64,000 nucleotides of DNA from Desulfobacula toluolica Tol2 (GCF_000307105.1 NC_018645.1:4660001-4724000), one strand, 5' to 3'. Counted from the stretch's first letter, positions 53,207 to 62,233 are shown. A program made the numbers and translations. Notes: a model not told the origin generated them from the sequence alone.

Positions 53207-54358
53207 ATGAAAACTGTATTCCACCGGAGATCACAAAGTGCCCTGAAAAGGGCAGTAATTCAAGGGTTTATACTGCTGCTGTTTATCTGTTCCTCAGCTG
53301 CAGCGTTTGCCGGAACCTTCAGGTACGATGGTAAATCTTATGAGGAAACAACTTCATCCGATGTGTTCATCAAAAAATATCTGGCTGGAGAACCGGCTGC
53401 GGCCACGTTCACCACGACAACTTTTCAGCAGGTCATGCAGAGTTTGATCAGCACCTGCAGGGAGAAGCAGCTTGAACCCTCAAATGTATTTCAGCCTTCC
53501 CGCTGGCATTGCACGAGCTGCAGTTATATCCTCCCCGCATTATTTCCCATGAAGATCCTTGCTCCCCATATGCAGGGTATGGGCTACGGTGCAACGGTAA
53601 ACGAGGTGAACACTTTTGCCCGGACAGGAATGTGTCCGAAGTGCAGCAGCTCCACTTTCTGTGTTCTAACCGAGACAAATCCGAATGTGCTGAAATCGGA
53701 AACAGCTCAAGGGGCGGATGAGGTCGGTATAACGGCCAGGGACTTGCAGAACATGAAGGATTATTATCGGCTGCTGGCCATGGGATGGTGGAAAAATCGT
53801 CAAGGCAGTAAAGTCTGTGACAAATGCAACGGCAGTGTGGAGCATGGCGAGGGGTATATCTATGGAGACTGGGATGGAAAACACATCACTGCTCACAGGC
53901 TGCTTTGTGATAAATGTATCGACAGTTACGTTGGTCCAGATCTTCTGCCGAAATTGCAAAAGAACCCCAATCACTGCGGTTACGGTAAGATTGAGAAAGC
54001 CCGTCTCTATGCCGAACTCTTTAATCCCACACCAAAGGATATGAGAAAAAATGGTGTTCCGGTTTCATTCCGTACTCTTTGCCGTGAGCGCTATCAGCGT
54101 CTCCTAGGGGACCGCCAAAACGTTGACCTGCTGTCCGGCGACAAAATTAGACCGGGGAATGGATACATGATCACCGGAGGCGACTACAAGAACAGCCTTC
54201 GTGTAATTGATATGTATGTCGCTCACTATACCAAGGGCGGACGAATGACTCGGGAACAGGCCTTGGCAAAGATAGAAGGCATGCGTATCAATAATATGTT
54301 TCACTATAAAAATCTGGCAATTTCTGGAGAAAACATTCATCTGTTTGAACCTAGATAA
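53207..54358 (+). CDS. Exported CxxC-rich protein with two likely zinc-ribbon pairs
   Basis: The 383-residue protein starts with a long signal peptide (FILLLFICSSAAAFAG). It has four CxxC knuckles in two pairs: HCTSC with MCPKCSSSTFC, and KVCDKCNG with LLCDKC. Each pair is spaced like a zinc ribbon. Zinc ribbons are unusual in exported proteins, so they may bind metal or form disulfides. No enzyme motif is seen. ATG 53207 is preferred over 53201 because AAAGGAG at 53194-53200 leaves no space for the earlier one. Confidence 0.65.
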   Translation: MKTVFHRRSQSALKRAVIQGFILLLFICSSAAAFAGTFRYDGKSYEETTSSDVFIKKYLAGEPAAATFTTTTFQQVMQSLISTCREKQLEPSNVFQPSRWHCTSCSYILPALFPMKILAPHMQGMGYGATVNEVNTFARTGMCPKCSSSTFCVLTETNPNVLKSETAQGADEVGITARDLQNMKDYYRLLAMGWWKNRQGSKVCDKCNGSVEHGEGYIYGDWDGKHITAHRLLCDKCIDSYVGPDLLPKLQKNPNHCGYGKIEKARLYAELFNPTPKDMRKNGVPVSFRTLCRERYQRLLGDRQNVDLLSGDKIRPGNGYMITGGDYKNSLRVIDMYVAHYTKGGRMTREQALAKIEGMRINNMFHYKNLAISGENIHLFEPR

Positions 54359-54386
54359 CAGCAATTTTTCCAGGTTGGTCGGGCCG

Positions 54387-54415
54387 GAATCTGCAGTTTA
54401 TCCGTAATTGATGTC
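54387..54415. repeat. Direct repeat D1 (matches 61830-61858)
   Basis: GAATCTGCAGTTTATCCGTA and the following bases to ATGTC match 61830-61858 at about 26 of 29 positions in the same orientation. The pair brackets the transglutaminase-TPR-DnaJ-like module. The sequence between the CxxC gene and the next gene (54359-54567) otherwise holds copy C of the dispersed repeat. Confidence 0.5.
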
Positions 54416-54432
54416 GGGCCCGGTCAGCCCTG

Positions 54433-54528
54433 AATAACTGCCACGGGCAGACCTGGTCTTTCGCTCAGATTTGCCCACAACAAAACATGAAAGTCACTGT
54501 TTGGATTTTTGAAGACTTTCATATAAAA
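54433..54528 (-). repeat. Dispersed intergenic repeat, copy C (reversed)
   Basis: On the minus strand it reads TTTTATATGAAAGTCTTCAA, AAACAGTGACTTTCA, TTTGTTGTGGGCAAAT, a spacer with GAAAGA, CCAGGTCTGCCCGTGG and CAGTTATT. It matches copy B almost base for base outside the spacer. The hairpin arms are 54488-54495 and 54514-54521. It ends about 40 bases before the next start codon. Confidence 0.65.
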
Positions 54529-54567
54529 GACCCGGAAAATCAAGATGGAAATCCAAAGGAGAATACT

Positions 54568-55524
54568 ATGATCAAACTTATTAGCACAGTGGCTGTATGT
54601 ACGGTATTTCTTGTGACTTCAGCTCATGCCATGCAATTTAGAGACAAACTGGCAGATGCAGAAAGGACATTTAATGCCATCCAAGATAATTCTGTTGAAT
54701 CCATTCAGAAAAAAGTTAAGCAGCTCAATATCATGGCAACAAACATAATGGATTTACGTGAATTTGGCGAGAAGGAATTCAGCGAAAATGATGAAGCAAA
54801 AACAGTCTTACCATATTTAAAAAATCTGGCATCCTCCATTATCACCCAGATAAAAGCGGGCTCAATGAGCAAAAGGGTTTCTGTGGCACTATACTCACTT
54901 GGGCGCCTTGGTTTTAATCCAAACCTTCTTTTTGTAAACAAAACCGTATCAATAGTTATTCCTGAAGCAGCAGGGATAAAGCTGGATGAATTAATGATAA
55001 AAATCAGTTTCAAACATTCCTTGCCAACAAAATTAACCACATGGCCAAAGGCTGGACCAGGTGGATCAGGTGCTGGTCCACTTCCACCGGTATTGATTGA
55101 AACCAGTGCTAGAACGCTTATGAGTATCGGTCTTTTTGGAAAACTACTGGAAGTCTTGGAAGATGCCCAACTCCAGATGGATTATGCCCGGCAAAATGAA
55201 CAAGATTCCCCTATGATTGTATTGCACAACCAACCAAACTGCCTTGCTGCCAATATCATCAAAATAGAATCAAAAGTATATGCAATCACAATTTTTCAAA
55301 AGAAAAAAGACGAAGACACATGGGGAGAACTGGTTCCGTACCTGGAATTTCAAAAAGTTGGAGGAGGAAGCACACCACCTGATCCTATATTTCCTGTTGA
55401 ATTAGACTTCAATGATGAAGATAAAGATAAAAAATATTACATAAATTTTTTCATGCAAAACTATAAAGCCTCAATTTTTGTTGCCAATGGATTAAAAGCT
55501 ATGTCTATAGGAACATTAAAATGA
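54568..55524 (+). CDS. Exported protein of unknown function, 318 residues
   Basis: The signal peptide is MIKLISTVAVCTVFLVTSAHA with cleavage after AHA. The mature part is helical at first (DKLADAERTFNAIQD), then has a Gly/Pro-rich turn (GPGGSGAGPLPP) and a beta-rich C-terminal half. I recognise no family. ATG 54568 is set by AAAGGAGA six bases upstream; an upstream in-frame ATG at 54487 lies inside repeat copy C. Its stop overlaps the start of the transglutaminase at 55521 (ATGA), so the two are translated together. Confidence 0.68.
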   Translation: MIKLISTVAVCTVFLVTSAHAMQFRDKLADAERTFNAIQDNSVESIQKKVKQLNIMATNIMDLREFGEKEFSENDEAKTVLPYLKNLASSIITQIKAGSMSKRVSVALYSLGRLGFNPNLLFVNKTVSIVIPEAAGIKLDELMIKISFKHSLPTKLTTWPKAGPGGSGAGPLPPVLIETSARTLMSIGLFGKLLEVLEDAQLQMDYARQNEQDSPMIVLHNQPNCLAANIIKIESKVYAITIFQKKKDEDTWGELVPYLEFQKVGGGSTPPDPIFPVELDFNDEDKDKKYYINFFMQNYKASIFVANGLKAMSIGTLK

Positions 55525-56681
55525 TTCAAAAAATCTCGCTTCCCATCTTGGCTGTTCATACTTTTGTCGTTTTATTCTGTCTTCTGGGTTCACTGAAGGC
55601 AGAAACCATAAAGGAACAATACAGTTCAATAGAAAAGGAAATGAATGAGTCAGAAAATTATGCATCAGCACTGATTTCCCTTCAGGCTCTTCTGGATCAC
55701 AAAGAGTGCATTGGTATAACCAGAATAAATTGTCTGGATGTTGTAATTGACGCAGCTAAAAGGTCAGGGAATGCAGATCTTGTAGAAAAAAGTGCCAGAG
55801 AACAGATTAAATTATGTCCGACGCTCTTACCTAAAGACAAGAAATATGCATATATCATCAACGATGCCTACACAGATATTGCGGATGCTGCATTTTTTAG
55901 GAAAGACTATCAATATGCATTAAACGTACTATATGAAGCAGAAAAAGCAGACCCACCACCAAACGAATATAGACGGAAAGACATTAACCGAAAAAAAGCC
56001 GGAAGTCATTTTATTCTGGCCTGCAGGAAGATGGATGCAGGAGATCAGGCTGGAGCAACGTCTGAACTTAAAACGGCAAAGGATTTACTTGCCAAAGAAT
56101 TAACATACTCAAGTGATGAACGCTTCCGTAACACATTATATTCATTTCTAAAAAACATGCCTCATTGGGGATTTCCACTACGTTCTGACTTTAAGCGGTA
56201 TACCAAACCGGAAGTTTTTTCTGCTGTCAACGGCAAGCTGCCGGAATCCGAAAAGAGTAATTTCCGATACCCTTTTGAAGTTGATGATGAAATGTGTGAT
56301 TGGGCCACAAAACATCTTTCGGAAATAAAAGGTCCACGAGAGAAAGCCCAATACCTTTTTTTTCTATGCAAAGAACCATGGGGATTGAAGCTTCGGTACT
56401 TAGATGATTTCTATCATTATAAGGATGATGTTTCATGGACAGCAAGAACTTCAAAAGAGGTTTTTTATGAGCATCACTCAGGCGCAGTAAAATGTGGCAA
56501 CAAAAAGAACTCTTCGTATTATAAAAACAGCAGAACTGGCGATTGCGCGTCCCAGGCAAGATTATATACAGCACTTGCAAGATCAGCAGGACTTGATGTT
56601 GCCATGGTACGAATCTATCAGGATATCGAAGGAAAAACGCGGAAAGAACATCGGGGAGCAGGTGTTATCATTGATGGATGA
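55521..56681 (+). CDS. Exported transglutaminase-like protein, cut by an in-frame TGA; first part of a transglutaminase-TPR protein
   Basis: The 386-residue frame has a signal peptide (ILAVHTFVVLFCLLGSLKA) and a helical, TPR-like middle. A transglutaminase core follows with C342 in TGDCASQARLYTALAR and H377 in KEHRGAGVIIDG. It then hits TGA at 56679-56681. The next codons in the same frame read VLLADLTFN, whose Asp (codon 392) is 15 residues after the His. The intact transglutaminase at 48853 has 34 and 14 residues between its Cys-His and His-Asp; here the values are 35 and 15. So the missing catalytic Asp lies after the stop. Either the gene is broken by a nonsense change, or the TGA is decoded, or the base is a sequencing error. 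The N-terminus overlaps the 318-residue gene by four bases. Confidence 0.75.
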   Translation: MIQKISLPILAVHTFVVLFCLLGSLKAETIKEQYSSIEKEMNESENYASALISLQALLDHKECIGITRINCLDVVIDAAKRSGNADLVEKSAREQIKLCPTLLPKDKKYAYIINDAYTDIADAAFFRKDYQYALNVLYEAEKADPPPNEYRRKDINRKKAGSHFILACRKMDAGDQAGATSELKTAKDLLAKELTYSSDERFRNTLYSFLKNMPHWGFPLRSDFKRYTKPEVFSAVNGKLPESEKSNFRYPFEVDDEMCDWATKHLSEIKGPREKAQYLFFLCKEPWGLKLRYLDDFYHYKDDVSWTARTSKEVFYEHHSGAVKCGNKKNSSYYKNSRTGDCASQARLYTALARSAGLDVAMVRIYQDIEGKTRKEHRGAGVIIDG

Positions 56682-56747
56682 GTTCTGCTTGCCGATCTGA
56701 CCTTCAATACAACTTCAATTGGCGTTACCTATAAACATATCCGGGTA

Positions 56748-59700
56748 TTGGACGATCTGGAAGCTGCAAGCTTCATGTTTCCATGGAAACTTTCTGTTGA
56801 GGCATTTGAACTGGCACCTTTTAACGATGTTGCCAGGATTAACTGTGCAAGTATTTACACCAGCAAAGGATTCTACAAAAAGGCCTTAGGATTTCTTGAA
56901 GATATGCCTGAGGCAGGAAGGTATTATGGCAACTACTGGGTAAAAAGAATTGAGCTTATTAATCATATTTATGGCCCGAAAAAAGCATTGGATTTATTCA
57001 AAGAGTCAGAAAAATATGTCATGACATCAGATCGATTGGAAAATCTGAAAGGGAAACTTTATGCCAAACTCGGCAATGATGACATGGCTCTTAAACACCT
57101 TAAGACTGCTGTAAAAATTGATGAAATCCACAAAGTGGAAACATGCAGGCTCATCTCAAAGTTATTGGCCAAAAAAAAAGACTACTCCCAGGCAGGCGAT
57201 TATTTGAAAAAAATTGTATCTATGAAAACCTTGATCAAAGGGCATGAAGTCAAAGGCTATCTGGAAGCTGCAAAGATGTATGAAAAAGGGCAGTACTTTG
57301 AGAAAGCTTTTGAATGTATTGTCCAGGGACTCAACAATTTAAAGGATGCCGACTACCATGAAAAAAAACAGAATTACAAAACGCTCTGCAAAAAACTCTT
57401 ATCACTGACTGAAATGGGCAATCCCAATCCATACCTTTTACGGATACGCCTAAACCAAGTTCGAAAATATTTCAAATATCATGAAAAACATGTACCAGGT
57501 CTTCATCTTGCTGAAGCAAACCTTCTTTTTGCACTGAATCGCAACAAAAAGGCTGAAAAATCAGTCTATCAAGCGATTCAACATCCATTGGCAGATGCAA
57601 TAATCATAAAGCAATCAATTGAAACTCTTTTAAAATCAGGTTCAAAATCCCAGCTGTCTGAAATAATAAACAAACTTACAGAATCATCAAAAAAGCTGGA
57701 TCAGAATCAGTGGAATCAAATCGGCAGGACTTTTCTTGAACTCAAAGATGTAAATGCACTGGATCAATGGGGTATCAAATTATCTGACCCAAAACTGTTA
57801 TTAGACTGTGCAGAATTCCTTTGGGAAAACAAAAAACGCACATTGGCTGTTTTCTTTGCGGAAAAAAGTTTGGAGGCTCAATCTTTATCTACAGAAGACA
57901 TTGCTGCCTATGTAAATTTCTTTAGGACAAAGATTGAACTGAAACACAAACATGTTTTCAAAGGTCTTCTGGCATTCACAAGAAAACAGGATTCAAAAAC
58001 ACAGATAGAAATCTACAAAACCATTGGTGACACCCTTTTTTTATCAAGTGACTGCTCTGAAGCGGCTGGTTATTATGAAACAGCCCTTGGACTTGCAAAC
58101 AAAAAAGAACAACAGGAATTGCTTTATGCTGCTGGAAAAGCCGAACTTGCTGCTGGTAACAAAACTGCAGCAAAAAAAATGTTCCTGAAAATAACCGATC
58201 AATCTACTGTGCTGGAAGCAATCCAAAAATGCCTTACTTATGATATGTATGAACTGGCATATGAGTTGGCAGAACCCGTATTGGCATCTTATGACTGGCC
58301 AATAGATTTCATTAGTGTACTGGTATATACCGCAAAGCTTGCAGAAAAACTGGATATCATTATACCGGCAATGAAAACACGAATCGAAACACTGGATAAA
58401 AAAAATCAGTTCCAGTGGTGGTTTGACTTGGCTTATAACCTTCCTGAATCAAAACTTATCATGCGTGAAGAATTATACAAAAAATGTTTGACTTTTTCTC
58501 TTTCCAAAGATCAACTTTACCGGATCTACAACAATCTTGGCTCACTAATGAATTCGTCGGGAGAGTACACGGACGCGGAAACCTGGTATCGAAAAGCAAT
58601 GAAAACTTGTCCTACCAAGTCAAAACCCTGCACCAATCTGATTAAAGTCTTGCATCGGCAGAACAAGCACAATGAAATACGAACTGTTTATGCCAGATTA
58701 ATGGAGTGTGACAATGTGAACAATGTTTACATCCGGGATGCAGTGAAGTGGCATTATCGTCAAGGTCTTCTCAACGACTTTATCATCTTAATGACCGAAA
58801 AGCTTAAGTGGCAAAAACAAGGGGCAAGTGGCATTCTTTTAACAGTGGAGTATTCAACATGGTTGCCAGAGAAGGAACAAGAAGAGCTGTTGGAACTGGT
58901 CATAAACTCTGCTCCGACAAAGAAAGATCATGTAAAGGCCCTGCAGATTAAGGGCAATCTGCTTTTTAAACAGGCAGATTATGCAAAAGCAGAAACATGT
59001 TATCAACAGGCCTATGAGCTTGATCCGGAAAACGAGGAAACTGGAAGAGTACTAATCAATTTTTATACGAACGTCAAAAATTGGAAACTGGCAGATCAAG
59101 TGATCATTTCGCTTGAAGAGAAATTTCCAAAAGCCCGGGGGCTTATCAGAACCAGCCTTAACTCCTGGAAAGCCCGGGATAACCTTACCCAAGGATACAG
59201 AAATCTTCATAAGCGTTTGGAAAACATTGCCGATCCAAAGGTCCGTGGAGCAATAATCAGCGCAAGCTTGTCTATTGCAATATCAGAAAAACTTTTTTTT
59301 GAAGCAGAAAAACTTCTTGATTTAGCCAAAAAAGAAGAACGGCCTTCATTTTTACAGACTGATTATCATAGAAAACGATGTGAACTCCTTCTTAAGAAGG
59401 GGAAATTTCATGAAGCTGCTTTGTTAATGGCAGAGTATCTTAAGAAAGAAAAAGATGAGACAAGCCTTATGTTGCTTATGAAAATTTTATTAAAAGATGT
59501 AGGCAATCTCCCAAAAGCACTGAAATGGACAGAGAAAGCTTTAATAGGTGACGTGGGATATTGCTATTTTGATCAAATTTTTGATTTATGGAAGACAGAT
59601 CCAATTAATTGGAGGATATTCACAGGCCTGCTAAAATCTCTTTCAAGTAAGGTTAGGACAACAGATCTTCTCGATCTAGCTGGAACCTGCAAAAGCAAGG

Positions 59701-61493
59701 GGCTGTTGCAAATTTGTCGGATCTTATGCAAAGAATACGAAAAACGAAATCCTCTTCCTTTTTTAGAACACAACGAAAGAACCTTAGCAGGCTACTGGCT
59801 GGACATTGGTGATATAGACAAAGCAAACTACTACTACCAAAGCATTTTCAAAAGAAATAGATTCGAACTGCGTGATAGAACAAACCTGATCAATATTCTG
59901 CTGAAACAAAATAAGGTTGATGAAGCCAAAAGGCTATTGACAGAGCAACTGCCTGCAATAAACGGAGTAAACCTGTTGTCGATCCAAGCACTGGCTGAAA
60001 CCTGTGCTGAAAATGGTAAATTCATTGAATTTGCAGATATATTAGAAGAACTGGCAAGTTTCCCTATTGACTCAGTTGATATTTTTTATTCTCTAACCAC
60101 CATAGCAGAAAACAGCAACTGCTTGGAACTGGCATTGCAGTGGTATGAAAAAGCATCAAGATACTGCCCAGGTGATAAAATTCAGCAAGCAAATATTGCC
60201 ATTAATTCCGCATACCTTCACTCCCGCCTCTATCGACAAAAGGAAGCATATAAAATACTTAAGACAATATGGAAAGCCCAACCAGAGAACACCTTTGTTG
60301 GAAGACATTATGCACTGATTCTGCTTTCATGGGGAGAAATTGACAAAGCAGGTAAAATTGTTCAGGATATGCTCCAGACAGCGCCGACTGATCCATATGT
60401 CCTTAACACACTTGGACATCTGGAGCTTCATTCCGGCAATACAAAACGGGCTTCAGATCTCTTCAAACAGGTACTCAGCAAAGCTATTGATGAAAACTTT
60501 CTTATGAATGCAATGTGCATAGCCAGTTCAGTCAAACAGCAACAGCATATTCTCAATCGTGTGGAGCATCAGTACGGCAAGACAACAACCTTTATTACAC
60601 AACAGACAGTGCATAAATGCCTTCAGGGCAGATACAAGGAAGCTATTGAAGATCTGAAAAAAGTGCAAACAAAAGACGTAAATACTGTTTATTTTATTCA
60701 GCTCATTAAGAAACTGGCAAACAAACAAAAAGATAAAAGTTTAATTGAAACGGAACATGAATTACTCCAAAAAGAAGGGGATATAGACTTTTTTCAGGGC
60801 GTCCATTTGTATCACTCCGGAAAGTATGATGAAGCATTAGATATTTTCAGCTCAATGGTTGATCATCACCGTTGTCTAATGGGAAAATACAAGTATCTTG
60901 GCAGTTGCTTGAATATTCAAGGAAATTATGAAAAAGCTGAAAAGATTGCCCTTGAGTACATCAAAAAAGATTCATCACAATTACCAATTATGCTGAGGAT
61001 CTGTATAATAAGTCAAATTATGAAAGAAAATTATTCAAATGCAGAAAAATATTTGAGTAAACTGAAAAAATGGGAACCTGGCTTTGAGTCTAAAATTTTA
61101 GAAGTAGTTATTCTTGAAAATACCAACCGTAAACAAGAAGCAGAACTCCTTCGAAAACAAATAAAAAAACAAGGAATAAAAATCACCACTAATCTTCTGG
61201 AAACTTTATTTTTATGGCCTCCAGCGCTTTGTAAACAATATTTTGGAGAAAATAAGCTTCAAAGAGCTGGTGTGGAGAACAATCACCTGTCAGTAAGCGG
61301 CCAAAAAAAGATATGGGGTAATGGCGATGGAGGAAGCATGTGGTGCCGATCAGCAGACCCAGATAAGCTGGATGAGTTTAAAAAACATGTAACTGCGGAT
61401 GCAGTATTCAAAAAGGTTTTGAACGAACGGACAATAGTGGTAAAACTGGATGATGATGACTCAGAAAGCTTCCCAGTAGGGTTATTAAGCTGA
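56748..61493 (+). CDS. Giant TPR protein, in-frame continuation of the transglutaminase
   Basis: The frame is open from the codon after the TGA at 56681 to 61493; the listed TTG at 56748 has no ribosome site. At 1581 residues from that TTG it is nearly all helical with many tetratricopeptide-like units, for example AETCYQQAYELDPENEETGR, ALKHLKTAVKIDEIHK, AAGYYETALGLANKKEQ and AETWYRKAMKTCPTKSKPC. The last 100 residues differ and end acidic (VVKLDDDDSESFPVGLLS). The frame has no other stop over 4.7 kb, which argues for recent or functional linkage to the upstream part; joined, the protein would be about 1990 residues. TPR arrays usually bind proteins. If the TGA is not read through, this part probably has no start of its own. 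Confidence 0.7.
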   Translation: MDDLEAASFMFPWKLSVEAFELAPFNDVARINCASIYTSKGFYKKALGFLEDMPEAGRYYGNYWVKRIELINHIYGPKKALDLFKESEKYVMTSDRLENLKGKLYAKLGNDDMALKHLKTAVKIDEIHKVETCRLISKLLAKKKDYSQAGDYLKKIVSMKTLIKGHEVKGYLEAAKMYEKGQYFEKAFECIVQGLNNLKDADYHEKKQNYKTLCKKLLSLTEMGNPNPYLLRIRLNQVRKYFKYHEKHVPGLHLAEANLLFALNRNKKAEKSVYQAIQHPLADAIIIKQSIETLLKSGSKSQLSEIINKLTESSKKLDQNQWNQIGRTFLELKDVNALDQWGIKLSDPKLLLDCAEFLWENKKRTLAVFFAEKSLEAQSLSTEDIAAYVNFFRTKIELKHKHVFKGLLAFTRKQDSKTQIEIYKTIGDTLFLSSDCSEAAGYYETALGLANKKEQQELLYAAGKAELAAGNKTAAKKMFLKITDQSTVLEAIQKCLTYDMYELAYELAEPVLASYDWPIDFISVLVYTAKLAEKLDIIIPAMKTRIETLDKKNQFQWWFDLAYNLPESKLIMREELYKKCLTFSLSKDQLYRIYNNLGSLMNSSGEYTDAETWYRKAMKTCPTKSKPCTNLIKVLHRQNKHNEIRTVYARLMECDNVNNVYIRDAVKWHYRQGLLNDFIILMTEKLKWQKQGASGILLTVEYSTWLPEKEQEELLELVINSAPTKKDHVKALQIKGNLLFKQADYAKAETCYQQAYELDPENEETGRVLINFYTNVKNWKLADQVIISLEEKFPKARGLIRTSLNSWKARDNLTQGYRNLHKRLENIADPKVRGAIISASLSIAISEKLFFEAEKLLDLAKKEERPSFLQTDYHRKRCELLLKKGKFHEAALLMAEYLKKEKDETSLMLLMKILLKDVGNLPKALKWTEKALIGDVGYCYFDQIFDLWKTDPINWRIFTGLLKSLSSKVRTTDLLDLAGTCKSKGLLQICRILCKEYEKRNPLPFLEHNERTLAGYWLDIGDIDKANYYYQSIFKRNRFELRDRTNLINILLKQNKVDEAKRLLTEQLPAINGVNLLSIQALAETCAENGKFIEFADILEELASFPIDSVDIFYSLTTIAENSNCLELALQWYEKASRYCPGDKIQQANIAINSAYLHSRLYRQKEAYKILKTIWKAQPENTFVGRHYALILLSWGEIDKAGKIVQDMLQTAPTDPYVLNTLGHLELHSGNTKRASDLFKQVLSKAIDENFLMNAMCIASSVKQQQHILNRVEHQYGKTTTFITQQTVHKCLQGRYKEAIEDLKKVQTKDVNTVYFIQLIKKLANKQKDKSLIETEHELLQKEGDIDFFQGVHLYHSGKYDEALDIFSSMVDHHRCLMGKYKYLGSCLNIQGNYEKAEKIALEYIKKDSSQLPIMLRICIISQIMKENYSNAEKYLSKLKKWEPGFESKILEVVILENTNRKQEAELLRKQIKKQGIKITTNLLETLFLWPPALCKQYFGENKLQRAGVENNHLSVSGQKKIWGNGDGGSMWCRSADPDKLDEFKKHVTADAVFKKVLNERTIVVKLDDDDSESFPVGLLS

Positions 61494-61612
61494 AATCCCC
61501 AGGCATGTATTCAATAATCCGGAGATTTCATCCTATAAATCATCCATACCTGACTCTGATTGCGTAATTTTTTTTTATATTAATTGCATCAAGTGCAGTG
61601 ATAGGGACTTCC

Positions 61613-61831
61613 ATGGAAAATGAAAAAGCAGACTTAAAGTGTTCTATATCCGTAACTCAGCACCATATTGATTTTGAAGCAGTTGTAGACTTAAAGATAG
61701 AAGGTCGATCAATTCTTTTGAAATTACCCAATATAGCAAAAACTGGTACTATAATGCGACTGCCTGATGAAGGTCTGAATGGTGGTGACTTATATGTGGA
61801 AATCAAGATAATTCAGGGCAACTGGACCTGA
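61613..61831 (+). CDS. Small protein resembling DnaJ C-terminal domain II
   Basis: The 72-residue protein resembles half of a DnaJ substrate-binding barrel: ILLKLPNIAKTGTIMRLPDEG followed by GGDLYVEIKI is close to the LxIPxGxxxGxxxRLxGxG ... GDLYVxVxV of DnaJ_C. There is no J-domain, zinc-finger or first barrel. ATG 61613 follows AGGGAC; a GTG at 61598 is also in frame. It lies 120 bases after the TPR frame and ends in direct repeat D2. It may be a stand-alone module or a remnant. Confidence 0.5.
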   Translation: MENEKADLKCSISVTQHHIDFEAVVDLKIEGRSILLKLPNIAKTGTIMRLPDEGLNGGDLYVEIKIIQGNWT

Positions 61832-61858
61832 ATCTGTGGTTTATCCGTAAGTGATGTC
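61830..61858. repeat. Direct repeat D2 (matches 54387-54415)
   Basis: It shares GAATCTG, GTTTATCCGTAA and TGATGTC with D1, in the same orientation, with three differences. It starts on the last codons of the DnaJ-like gene. The rest of 61832-62233 has no gene. Confidence 0.5.
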
Positions 61859-61921
61859 AACCTGATCAATTTTGAAAAAAAATCTTGATTATCATGAAGT
61901 TGATGTATCAGAAAGGAAAAT

Positions 61922-62023
61922 TGATACGGATTAATTTTTTGGAAAAAGGCTGAGACATCGAACGGTGGATATCAAGCAAGATGTCGCCTTTTTCTAAAGC
62001 ATTTGGTTAATATTTCCGTATCA
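61922..62023. repeat. Long imperfect hairpin
   Basis: The outer arms TGATACGGA (61922-61930) and TCCGTATCA (62015-62023) pair exactly. Inner arms GGAAAAAGGC (61941-61950) with GCCTTTTTC (61986-61994), and GACATC with GATGTC, also pair, leaving an apical loop of about 20 bases. The middle parts have bulges. The whole forms a roughly 100-base stem. No ORF crosses it, and about 210 bases separate it from the HgdB-like gene. It could be a structured RNA, a terminator or a small mobile-element footprint. Confidence 0.5.
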
Positions 62024-62233
62024 GTGGATTGTTTGATCTTCCAGATCAGACAATTTATTACCAGGGGCGGCTCAAGAGCCTTTTCAGCTGTCCAACAGAC
62101 AATTTTGGCCCCAACATAGAAAATCCCAATTCATTCCAGAAATTCTATTGAAATAAGCGTTTTGACATCTTTGGGCAAGCCCCATATGATTCTGAGCTTA
62201 ATTAATTCACTTTAATAGACTTAGGATGAACCC

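Noticed and set aside
56679..56740. Selenocysteine insertion at the TGA
   Set aside because: No convincing SECIS-like hairpin could be drawn directly after the codon; kept only as one of three explanations.
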